From Leptospiraceae bacterium (GTDB taxonomy: Bacteria; Spirochaetota; Leptospiria; Turneriellales; Turneriellaceae), in contig JAEUSA010000260.1 of the NCBI GenBank assembly GCA_016788945.1, forward strand, positions 1 through 8,552: a DNA stretch of 8,552 bases, written 5' to 3'. A model generated the notes under the pieces. It saw nothing but the letters and a program-made list of their open reading frames with translations. It was not told the DNA's origin and searched no databases. Positions 1-5,565 of the stretch are shown one piece after another (the stretch's first letter is position 1; the number at the start of each line of letters is the position of its first letter). Made by a program: the position numbers and the translations under genes.

Positions 1-97
1 GATTAGAGCTGATCTCAGTATCCCGCCGGGCTTGGCGTTGCTGCTTTTTGAAGTCTCGATAAGGGCGCCCTCGATCTACTGAGATAGGCTCTTAATC
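1..97. repeat. Imperfect inverted repeat abutting the trmD 3' end
   Basis: The left arm (1-20) and the reverse complement of the right arm (77-97) match at 18 of 20 positions with one single-base gap: GATT, AGAGC and ATCTCAGTA are shared in order. The 56-base interior holds a small hairpin (CGCC 24-27 with GGCG 34-37) and a 10-bp palindrome AGGGCGCCCT (62-71). The right arm covers the trmD stop codon and last sense codon. The left arm starts at the first base of the window, so the repeat may extend further. It could be a small mobile palindromic element (MITE-like), a structured 3' UTR or RNA-processing site, or a chance hairpin. No T-run follows the outer stem, so a simple intrinsic terminator is unlikely. 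The repeat itself is seen directly; its nature is inference. Confidence 0.6.
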
Positions 98-751
98 GGC
101 ATTAAATTTTTCTGATTCTTGTTTCCGCCATTCTGCGATTTTGGCGTGGTTACCAGAGAGCAGAGTCTCAGGTACTTTGTGCCCCCGCCAGTCTTCGGGG
201 CGTGTGTATTGCGCGTGTTCAAAATGGCCTGCTTGGTCGAACGATTCATGCGCGAGCGATTCAGTGTTGCCCATGAAGCCCTGCTGCCGCCGCGCGAGTG
301 CGTCGACGACGGTGAGGGCGGCAACTTCACCGCCCGATAGTACGAAATTACCGATGCGCAGGCTTTCGTCGGCAACATGCTCGGCGACACGCTCGTCGAC
401 ACCTTCGTAATGACCGCAGATCAGCGTAATGCTGCTGTGCTGTGTGCTATATTCGCGGGCGAGGCCTGCGTCGAAGAGTTTCCCCCGCGCCGAGAGAAGA
501 ATAACATGCGTTGCCGGGTCTTTGGCCTTTATCGCTTCAACCGCCAGCGCGATCGGTTCGACCATCAGCACCATGCCGGCACCACCCCCATAAGGGTTAT
601 CGTCGACTTTGCGGTGTTTGTAAGGCGTGTAGTCGCGCGGATTTATGAGCGAGATGCTGATGACATTTTTTTCGACGGCCTTGCCTAACAGGGAAGCTTT
701 GAACGGGCCGTCGAAAAATTCAGGGAACAGTGTGACGATGTGAAATCGCAA
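92..751 (-). CDS. trmD: tRNA (guanine-N1)-methyltransferase TrmD
   Basis: SPOUT-class methyltransferase that uses S-adenosylmethionine to methylate N1 of G37 in tRNAs with a G36G37 sequence, preventing +1 frameshifting; cytoplasmic dimer. Family signatures are clear: N-terminal FHIVTLFPEFF, NPYGGGAGM (52-60), knot motifs CGHYEGVDERV (112-122) and IGNFVLSGGEVAA (133-145), then YTRPEDWRGHKVPETLLSGNH (182-202). The start is TTG at 751, because MRFHIVTLFPEFF matches the family N-terminus and nothing upstream fits. An AGG lies in the 16-nt gap after the symporter stop. At 219 residues it is shorter than E. coli TrmD (255) and ends soon after the AKIAEWRKQES helix. By my alignment the catalytic Asp169 of the H. 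influenzae/E. coli enzymes is Glu169 here (HESF where E. coli has EDSF). Last gene of the operon visible in the window. Confidence 0.96.
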   Translation of the reverse strand: MRFHIVTLFPEFFDGPFKASLLGKAVEKNVISISLINPRDYTPYKHRKVDDNPYGGGAGMVLMVEPIALAVEAIKAKDPATHVILLSARGKLFDAGLAREYSTQHSSITLICGHYEGVDERVAEHVADESLRIGNFVLSGGEVAALTVVDALARRQQGFMGNTESLAHESFDQAGHFEHAQYTRPEDWRGHKVPETLLSGNHAKIAEWRKQESEKFNAD

Positions 752-767
752 AGATACCAGCTAACCT

Positions 768-1643
768 TCAATGCGCCGCATGTTCGCGCCGCGCCATCAG
801 ACGAAAGATGAGGCTTGCGAATACCGAATCGATGACGATAAAGACGGCGTAGAGCATCGGTAATAACAGTGCCTGCCGCTGTTCTGCCGCGGGAAACGTC
901 GCGATAATCAGGGCAATCGTCATCGGCGTATTCTGAATACCTGTCTCAAGCGAAACCGTACGGCTTTCCTTTGGCGTAAGGCCGGTAAAGAAACCAGCAC
1001 CATAACCGAGCACAAAACCGACAACGCCCAAGAGAATCGCCGAGGCGAACACGGCGAACGGAGCTTCTTTGAGCACCTGATTATTGCGCAGAAAGAACTC
1101 CCCGAGCAGAAAAATGATTACCAACGTGCCGGCCCAGCTGCCGATTTTTTCGCAGATCTGTGCCGCACGGTGGTTCTTGCGGCGAACATACATGCCGATA
1201 ATCACCGGAATGAGCATGATCACCAATGACGATGCGATATTGCCGTAAGGCAAGGGAAACTTCGTCTGCCCATAGGCTGAACCATAGATCAACAGCAGCA
1301 TCGGCATCATGAATACAGCGCCGATTGTCGAAGCAGTGGTCATTGAGATGCTGAGTGCTACATCTCCCTTGGCATAGTAACTGAACAGATTTGAGGTTGT
1401 GCCACCGGGCGTGCAGCCGATCAGAATCAGCGAAATCGCGACCGTGTCGGGCAGCGCAAAGGTTTTTGCCAGTACAAAAGCCAGCGCAGGCATAATACCG
1501 AACTGCGACAAAAAGCCGATGATGAGTGCCTTGGGTTTTTTCAGGCCTCGTGCGAAATCAGCCCAGGTCAGCGTCGCGCCCATGCCGAACATGAGCACGA
1601 AGATCATGACCGCGAGGCCGATTTTTTCAATACCGGTCAGCAT
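768..1643 (-). CDS. Bile acid:sodium symporter (BASS) family transporter
   Basis: Inner-membrane protein of 291 residues, hydrophobic nearly throughout, with about 9-10 membrane segments. It carries both BASS/SLC10 hallmarks: GCTPGGTTSNLFSYYAKGD (76-94) and SLETGIQNTPMTIAL (231-245). Glu233 and Gln237 match sodium-binding positions of crystallised bacterial ASBT homologues. The family couples sodium influx to uptake of organic anions such as bile acids or pantoate; the substrate here cannot be read from sequence. The ATG at 1641-1643 lies inside the end of the CAP gene (17-nt overlap, different frame) and has no clear ribosome-binding site, suggesting translational coupling. It is not a usual member of the rpsP-trmD operon. 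The family call is firm; the physiological role is unknown. Confidence 0.92.
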   Translation of the reverse strand: MLTGIEKIGLAVMIFVLMFGMGATLTWADFARGLKKPKALIIGFLSQFGIMPALAFVLAKTFALPDTVAISLILIGCTPGGTTSNLFSYYAKGDVALSISMTTASTIGAVFMMPMLLLIYGSAYGQTKFPLPYGNIASSLVIMLIPVIIGMYVRRKNHRAAQICEKIGSWAGTLVIIFLLGEFFLRNNQVLKEAPFAVFASAILLGVVGFVLGYGAGFFTGLTPKESRTVSLETGIQNTPMTIALIIATFPAAEQRQALLLPMLYAVFIVIDSVFASLIFRLMARREHAAH

Positions 1644-2148
1644 TGGCTTTGGCTTTCAGAACATTGGCAGGAAAACGGCCAGCGTAATTGCCCGGTGGAT
1701 TATAATTGCAGACGACATAAGTGCCGCCGCTGCGCGATTTGGCGACGCCGCAACCAAGTTCTTTGGAATCTTTCCACACGACTTGAGTGAAGTGGCCAGT
1801 CTTCATGCCGAAACCGGGACGTGCATAATTGTAGTCTTTGATTTCACTGTACCACGAATCTGCAACCATGCTGCCCGTCGCCTCGGCACCGGAGATCCAG
1901 AAAATATTCTCGCCGTATTTATTCGGCTGGCGATGGCGCATCGTATCTTCGCGTGCGATTTTTTCTGCCCATTCCTGAGCGACTTTGGCAACTTCGGTGC
2001 TCCACGTCAGTGCGGCTGAACCGTGCTTCGCGCGCAACGTGTTGTGGCGCTCGAGTATATCGTTCTGGAATGCAGATGTAGCTTCAGCGAGCAGGTAGCC
2101 GCCGAGCAAAGTCGAGAGGGCAATAGCTGCGGTAATGAATTTTTTCAT
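1627..2148 (-). CDS. Secreted CAP/SCP-domain protein
   Basis: Protein of 173 residues from the ATG at 2148. An N-terminal signal peptide (MKK, then a hydrophobic stretch about 5-20) directs export; no lipobox is seen. The rest is one CAP (SCP/PR-1, GAPR-1-like) domain: HNTLRAKHG (35-43), GENIFW (79-84), SWYSE (98-102), GHFTQVVWKDS (118-128, CAP1 signature) and YVVCNYNPPGNY (144-155, CAP2 signature). The CAP cavity tetrad is complete: His35, Glu80, Glu102, His119. Bacterial CAP proteins are secreted with mostly unknown function; eukaryotic members bind sterols, lipids or divalent metals. A GTG at 2193 would add 15 residues before the signal peptide, so the ATG is preferred, although neither has a good ribosome-binding site. 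It lies 90 nt after rimM and overlaps the symporter by 17 nt. Confidence 0.92.
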   Translation of the reverse strand: MKKFITAAIALSTLLGGYLLAEATSAFQNDILERHNTLRAKHGSAALTWSTEVAKVAQEWAEKIAREDTMRHRQPNKYGENIFWISGAEATGSMVADSWYSEIKDYNYARPGFGMKTGHFTQVVWKDSKELGCGVAKSRSGGTYVVCNYNPPGNYAGRFPANVLKAKANADRY

Positions 2149-2151
2149 AGC

Positions 2152-2166
2152 GGGGCAGCGCGCCCC
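2152..2166. repeat. Short GC hairpin just upstream of the CAP gene start
   Basis: GGGGC (2152-2156) and GCCCC (2162-2166) can form a 5-bp all-GC stem with a 5-base loop. In the minus-strand transcript it ends three bases before the CAP start codon, where a ribosome-binding site would lie. It could restrain translation of the CAP gene. It is short enough to occur by chance in sequence of this composition. Confidence 0.3.
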
Positions 2167-2238
2167 ATTCGATGAGAGTGTCAAGTACAGCACGAATGCT
2201 GATAACCTTCACGAAGCCGCGCAACACCGGCCGGCAAA

Positions 2239-2850
2239 TTATTCATTCGCCTTCACGAAATGCTCCCACTCAGATAGCCTGACTGTGCCACGTGCTAAAT
2301 CCACCCCTTGCCAGTGTGGGTAGTTCAGTGGGATTTCTAACGGGTGTGTGAGTGTATTACCTTTTTCGGGCTGTATCGTAATCACCGTATTGCGGCCAAG
2401 ATCTTCGATCGCGGTAATGCTGCCGAGTTTCTTGCCATCTGTGGCGTTGAGAACAGTAAGGCCAACAATTTCGAAATACCATAGTTGAGAAAGCGCGGGA
2501 GTCGCGCTGCGGTGCTCGTTTGCGGCAAGAATACGCATCGCCGATAGCGGGGCAGCAATTGCATAGTTTGTCAGAGCGGCGGCGGCGTCGCGATCAGCAA
2601 TTTCCTGAAACTGCACGTACCTGGGTTCACCCGTAGCGGGTTCGACTTTGGCGAGCGTCAGATTTGTCTTCACTGCATAGTCAGTGATTACAGGTGTCGG
2701 GTGGGTGGGCAGGCTTAAGATCGCCAGCTTTTGGTTAATGATATGCCGCAAATGTTCACCCGCGAGATCAATATGCAAAGCCCCACGCACGCCGTGCGGA
2801 CGGCCTATGCGCGCGAGCAACACATGGGGTTCAGCGGGTGTTGAGGGCAT
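2239..2850 (-). CDS. rimM: Ribosome maturation factor RimM
   Basis: Binds ribosomal protein S19 and helps mature the 30S head (16S rRNA processing) before subunit joining; cytoplasmic. The 203 residues show the two-domain layout of the family. The N-terminal RimM barrel carries ARIGRPHGVRGALHI (13-27), including the GxxGxRG-type signature. The C-terminal PRC barrel begins with WYFEIVGLTV (124-133), continues through DLGRNTVITI (150-159), and closes with IPLNYPHWQGVDL (173-185). Length is slightly above the usual 170-180 because of a short N-terminal extension and an insertion near 105-122. The ATG at 2850 is preceded by a G-rich GGGGTGGG that can serve as ribosome-binding site. It follows khpA by 16 nt. 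The usual next gene, trmD, is displaced by two inserted genes. Confidence 0.95.
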   Translation of the reverse strand: MPSTPAEPHVLLARIGRPHGVRGALHIDLAGEHLRHIINQKLAILSLPTHPTPVITDYAVKTNLTLAKVEPATGEPRYVQFQEIADRDAAAALTNYAIAAPLSAMRILAANEHRSATPALSQLWYFEIVGLTVLNATDGKKLGSITAIEDLGRNTVITIQPEKGNTLTHPLEIPLNYPHWQGVDLARGTVRLSEWEHFVKANE

Positions 2851-2866
2851 AAGATGCCCACCCCGA

Positions 2867-3157
2867 TCAGGCTTCGTCTACGATTTCGAGAAGTATTTTC
2901 TGGTAGCGCTCTTCGCGCCCGTCGTCGAGAATAATCTTTTTTACAGAAATGGCGTTGAGCAGCACGCGTATCGCTTTTGCGATACGTCCGCCTTTGCCGA
3001 TGATCATGCCAATGTCATCTTTATTGACGCGCAATTCGAGAATCAGTGATGCAGGGCTTTTTACAGGCAACACCTGCACGTCGTCGGGATTGCGCACAAG
3101 GCTGCGCGCAATAAATTCAACGAGCGATGCGGGATCAGAATTGCGCGCTTCGGTCAT
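2867..3157 (-). CDS. khpA: KH-domain RNA-binding protein KhpA (YlqC family)
   Basis: Small RNA-binding protein of 96 residues with a single KH domain. The nucleic acid-binding loop is IIGKGGRIAKAIR (52-64, GKGG in the GxxG position). The N-terminal SLVEFIARSLVRNPDDVQV (11-29) is typical of the family encoded between rpsP and rimM. In Firmicutes KhpA pairs with KhpB/Jag and affects cell division and envelope synthesis; a role in this organism is inferred only. It is about 15-20 residues longer than common homologues, with the extra residues after KKIILDD at the C-terminus. The ATG lies 6 nt after the rpsP stop and has no clear Shine-Dalgarno sequence, which suggests coupling to rpsP translation. 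Confidence 0.93.
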   Translation of the reverse strand: MTEARNSDPASLVEFIARSLVRNPDDVQVLPVKSPASLILELRVNKDDIGMIIGKGGRIAKAIRVLLNAISVKKIILDDGREERYQKILLEIVDEA

Positions 3158-3163
3158 GGTTTG

Positions 3164-3496
3164 TTACTTTGCAGGGCGCTTGGCCTTGGCCTTTTCGTTC
3201 TGGCGCTTTTGTTTGGCACCGTCTTTGAGAGCCTTGGCTTCGGCAAACGGCTTCCAGATGCCGGCTTTAGAGAGAATGTTCTTCACTGTATCAGAAGGCT
3301 GGGCGCCTTTTTTGAGCCATGTCTCAATCTTGTCTTTTTCGAGGCGAACCTGCTGGCCTTCTTTGACCAGCGGGTGATAAAGACCTACGATATCCAGAAA
3401 TTGGCCGTCGCGTTTAACGGTCGAAGTTGCCGCAACAATACGATAGTACGGCTTCTTTTTTGTGCCGTAACGTTGCAGGCGTAGTTTAACAGTCAT
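3164..3496 (-). CDS. rpsP: 30S ribosomal protein bS16
   Basis: Structural protein of the small ribosomal subunit that binds 16S rRNA in the 5' domain and helps 30S assembly. The N-terminal part has the diagnostic [19 protein letters not shown] (3-21) and [14 protein letters not shown] (30-43), then the [15 protein letters not shown] segment (65-79). The body is followed by a Lys/Ala/Arg-rich tail (about 85-110) of the variable kind seen in many bS16 proteins; total length is 110. The ATG at 3494-3496 is fixed by the family N-terminus. The bases in front (GGTTTTAACCC) contain no Shine-Dalgarno motif, which is odd for a highly translated gene. It lies 40 nt after the small lipoprotein gene and heads the conserved part of the operon. 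Confidence 0.97.
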   Translation of the reverse strand: MTVKLRLQRYGTKKKPYYRIVAATSTVKRDGQFLDIVGLYHPLVKEGQQVRLEKDKIETWLKKGAQPSDTVKNILSKAGIWKPFAEAKALKDGAKQKRQNEKAKAKRPAK

Positions 3497-3536
3497 GGGT
3501 TAAAACCGGGCATTGAGACATAGCGTCAAATTAAAC

Positions 3537-4016
3537 TTACTGGGCCTGCTCAACACTGCCGACCCTGACATAACAGCCATCGAGCCATTTGCCCGGTACA
3601 CCACCGGGCGAAACATCCCCGACGATATGCACTTTCGAGCCGTGGCCGAGCATGGTGCCGTTATTGGCTTCGATCTTGAGATCAGATTCTTTGTACGATT
3701 TGCCGAGGCGCTCTACCTGATTTTTGCCGGTGCCGACCCTAAAAGACGCGCGCACGAGTGTACCGGCGCGGTTGGGTTTTTCATGCACATCGACAAACAT
3801 GGTATTGCTGATCATCGCGCTTTTGGGGGTGGCGAGGTAGCCGCTAAAAGACACGCGGTGAAATTTCACGTACTTGCGTTCGTCGTAGTAGGGTCCGAAT
3901 TGTTCGGTGCAGACCTTGTCGATAGTTGTCGGCTCAACCGGAGCTTCGGGCTTCTTTTTGCATGCCGTCGAGAATACGACGACAGAAAACAAAGCGGTTA
4001 TAACTAAAATTTTCAT
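3537..4016 (-). CDS. Small hypothetical lipoprotein
   Basis: Protein of 159 residues with a lipoprotein signal peptide: MKILVITALFSVVVFSTAC, lipobox cysteine Cys19, followed by KKK. The mature part has two further cysteines (Cys36, Cys148), a GTGKNQVERLGKSYKESDLK segment (95-114), and GSKVHIVGDV (126-135) leading to GCYVRVGSVE (147-156). That last pattern is reminiscent of a small beta-barrel (OB- or SH3-like), a weak impression only. I do not recognise the family. It lies directly upstream of rpsP on the same strand (40-nt gap), so it may share the operon transcript. Only 33 nt separate its ATG from the first possible start of the divergent phosphatase gene. A TATCAT (reverse of 4057-4062) could be a -10 element, but no good -35 accompanies it, so no promoter is called. 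Confidence 0.85.
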   Translation of the reverse strand: MKILVITALFSVVVFSTACKKKPEAPVEPTTIDKVCTEQFGPYYDERKYVKFHRVSFSGYLATPKSAMISNTMFVDVHEKPNRAGTLVRASFRVGTGKNQVERLGKSYKESDLKIEANNGTMLGHGSKVHIVGDVSPGGVPGKWLDGCYVRVGSVEQAQ

Positions 4017-4049
4017 CGGGAAACGACCGCACGGCCAAACGTTCTGTCA

Positions 4050-4712
4050 ATGACGAATGATACGATTTACGGCCCGTACAAAGTGTTGGTTTGCCCGTGC
4101 GTGAAGAAACCCGAACTTTTGCTCTTTGATCTGGGCGGTGTGCTCATCGAAGTCGATACTGCGGCGCTGCACGAGATCGGCGGTAAGCATAAGACGGATG
4201 TAGAACTGTGGGAGACCTGGCTTACCTGCGCGGCAGTCCAGCAGTATGAATCAGGCAAAATTACCGACGATGAATTTGCCGCCGGAGTACTGACGGCTTT
4301 CGGGTCGGCGATGCCACACAGCGAGTTTCTTAAGTCGTTTGCCGCCTGGCCGCTGGGCTTTTATGCCGGTGCGACGGATTTACTGCAGAGTCTAAGGGCG
4401 AACTTCCGGCTTGCGTATCTTTCGAACTCCAACCCGCTGCATTACCCGCGCTTTCAGAATGAATGGAATCTCAACAGCTATTTTGACTATCATTTTGCTT
4501 CTTACAAGATGGGGTTGGTGAAGCCGCATGCAGAAATATTTCAGGCGGTGTTATCGGCTGTGCCTCACGCTCCCGGTGAAATTTTCTTTGTTGATGACAA
4601 TCGTCTGAACGTCGAGATGGCGCGTTCGCTCGGCATGCGCGCAGAAATAGTCCGTGGTTTGCCAGAGCTTCAGAGCGTGCTCAGCGCCGCCGGGCTTTTG
4701 CCTTTGGTTTAG
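4050..4712 (+). CDS. HAD-superfamily hydrolase (phosphatase-like, subfamily IA)
   Basis: Probable cytoplasmic phosphatase of 220 residues with all four HAD motifs. Motif I is FDLGGVLIEVD (26-36, nucleophile Asp27), motif II LAYLSNSN (121-128, Ser125), motif III KMGLVKPHAEIF (153-164, Lys158), and motif IV FFVDDNRLNVEMA (179-191, Asp182/Asp183). The helical cap lies between motifs I and II. The position two after the nucleophile is Gly29 rather than Asp, as in the YihX-type sugar-phosphatase subgroup; substrate is unknown. The start is uncertain: the ATG at 4050 adds about 17 residues before the family N-terminus, while the GTG at 4101 would give VKKPELLLFDLGG, a more typical beginning. Neither has a Shine-Dalgarno motif. 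A TACGG-C-CCGTA palindrome (4067-4077) lies between them. Its 3' end overlaps the convergent methyltransferase by 32 nt. Confidence 0.9.
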   Translation: MTNDTIYGPYKVLVCPCVKKPELLLFDLGGVLIEVDTAALHEIGGKHKTDVELWETWLTCAAVQQYESGKITDDEFAAGVLTAFGSAMPHSEFLKSFAAWPLGFYAGATDLLQSLRANFRLAYLSNSNPLHYPRFQNEWNLNSYFDYHFASYKMGLVKPHAEIFQAVLSAVPHAPGEIFFVDDNRLNVEMARSLGMRAEIVRGLPELQSVLSAAGLLPLV

Positions 4713-5490
4713 CGGCGCTTTTCCCACCGGGTTTGCGGAAAGTAATACAGTAAAATTTGCCATCCCATAGCATGGTTGTCTTTCGTTCTTTGACTGTCGA
4801 TGGAATCGCGGCCTCGAGCTCGCCCAGATCAAATTCGGCGTCGGCAAAATATTTTTTTGCGAACACACTTTTTTTGTATTCCGATTCGACATAATCCGCG
4901 GTTTCATCGGCGAGCATCAGCTTGCTGCCCGGTTTAGCGACTCGCAGCATTTCTGATATTGCCTTAGCTTTATCGGTGAAAAAATTGATACCACCGACAT
5001 GAAAGACAATATCGAACGAGTTATCGGCGAACGGCAAATCTTCGGCACAGGCGTGAATTAGTTTGGGTTGTATGCCGGAGTTTGCGTAGTTTTTCTTACA
5101 TTTGCGCAACATGCCAATAGAAACGTCGGCCCCATAAAAATCCAGAGATTCGGGACGAGAGTCTGCTGGAAAAAATTTCAGATCGGTTCCTGTGCCGATT
5201 GAGACATACAACACCCGGGCACTTTCTTTCCATTCGGGCTCGGCCATCAGTTGTCGGCGTACTTTCTGAATCTCTTTTCCATACTTGAAGCCGCCGACAA
5301 TTTTTTCGACGACGTCGTAGCCATAAGACATCCAGTCATACATCTTCATGTATTTCAGGTTGTTATCGCGAACATAAGCAGAGTTTAACGCGCCAACGAT
5401 GCCGTCTTTGTCGGTTGCGGCTGCGACGTCGAAATCGGTTTTGAAAACATCTGCCGTGCCCTTGCCGGCCTGTCTGCTGCTTGAAGCCAT
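4681..5490 (-). CDS. SAM-dependent methyltransferase, class I (Methyltransf_11-like)
   Basis: Protein of 269 residues from the ATG at 5490, with a Rossmann methyltransferase core. The SAM-binding loop is VLYVSIGTGTDLKFF (93-107), followed by FYGADVSIGMLRKCKK (118-133). Motif AEDLPFADNSFDIVFHVGG (149-167) comes next, then EMLRVAKPGSKLMLADE (180-196). Closest in style to UbiE/Methyltransf_11 enzymes acting on small molecules or lipids; the substrate is not readable. The N-terminal 30 residues are low-complexity. The last 17 (from PGGKSAAKPK to the end) form a basic Lys/Arg/Ala tail, partly encoded in the overlap with the convergent phosphatase gene. The frame stays open another 83 codons upstream, but that part is antisense to the divergent lipoprotein gene and rich in Arg/Ser/His, so the internal ATG is chosen. 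No clear ribosome-binding site. Confidence 0.88.
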   Translation of the reverse strand: MASSSRQAGKGTADVFKTDFDVAAATDKDGIVGALNSAYVRDNNLKYMKMYDWMSYGYDVVEKIVGGFKYGKEIQKVRRQLMAEPEWKESARVLYVSIGTGTDLKFFPADSRPESLDFYGADVSIGMLRKCKKNYANSGIQPKLIHACAEDLPFADNSFDIVFHVGGINFFTDKAKAISEMLRVAKPGSKLMLADETADYVESEYKKSVFAKKYFADAEFDLGELEAAIPSTVKERKTTMLWDGKFYCITFRKPGGKSAAKPKAKARRR

Positions 5491-5508
5491 GGGCGATTTT
5501 GATAAAAT
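5481..5508 (+). promoter_or_regulatory. Putative sigma70-type extended -10 promoter for the lipoprotein-cyclase genes
   Basis: TTGAAG (5481-5486, 4/6 to the -35 consensus) is followed after 16 bases by TAAAAT (5503-5508, 5/6 to the -10 consensus). A TG one base before the -10 (5500-5501) makes an extended -10. Transcription would start near 5514-5516, giving a leader of about 45 nt to the preferred ATG at 5561. The site sits in an AT-rich island between divergent genes and overlaps the first codons of the methyltransferase gene, so the two transcription units may compete. It is a sequence match only. Confidence 0.5.
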
Positions 5509-5550
5509 AAGCGGTATGGTAAACGCCTTTACGTCTGCGGATTGCCGACC

Positions 5551-5565
5551 TGCATGCCGCATGCA
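5551..5565. repeat. 15-bp palindrome across the lipoprotein start codon
   Basis: TGCATGC (5551-5557) and GCATGCA (5559-5565) are perfect inverted repeats around one central base. The preferred ATG (5561-5563) lies in the right arm. It could be an operator downstream of the putative promoter or an RNA hairpin hiding the start codon. The left arm lies in an 11-base direct repeat, CCTGCATGCCG (5549-5559 and 5624-5634); the second copy encodes the lipobox Pro-Ala-Cys-Arg. Confidence 0.45.

Noticed and set aside
24..49. Plus-strand terminator-like hairpin followed by five T
   Set aside because: The stem is only four base pairs and the T-run begins eight bases after it; too weak, and better seen as part of the larger inverted repeat.
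1399..2019. 206-codon plus-strand open frame
   Set aside because: It runs antisense through the symporter and CAP genes, both of which have clear family motifs; no recognisable domain, so a shadow frame.
2179..2184. Perfect TTGACA on the minus strand upstream of the CAP gene
   Set aside because: No TATAAT-like sequence 15-19 bases downstream; the expected spot is GC-rich, so it is not called a promoter.
2149..2193. GTG start for the CAP gene at 2193
   Set aside because: It would place 15 uncharacteristic residues before a standard MKK signal peptide; the GAAGG upstream is about 13 bases away and not convincing.
4045..4050. TTGACA on the minus strand upstream of the small lipoprotein gene
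   Set aside because: The matching -10 position reads GTCGTT; no promoter can be supported.
5399..5560. 54-codon upstream extension of the propeller lipoprotein
   Set aside because: It is antisense to the methyltransferase coding region and would bury the lipoprotein signal peptide deep in the protein.
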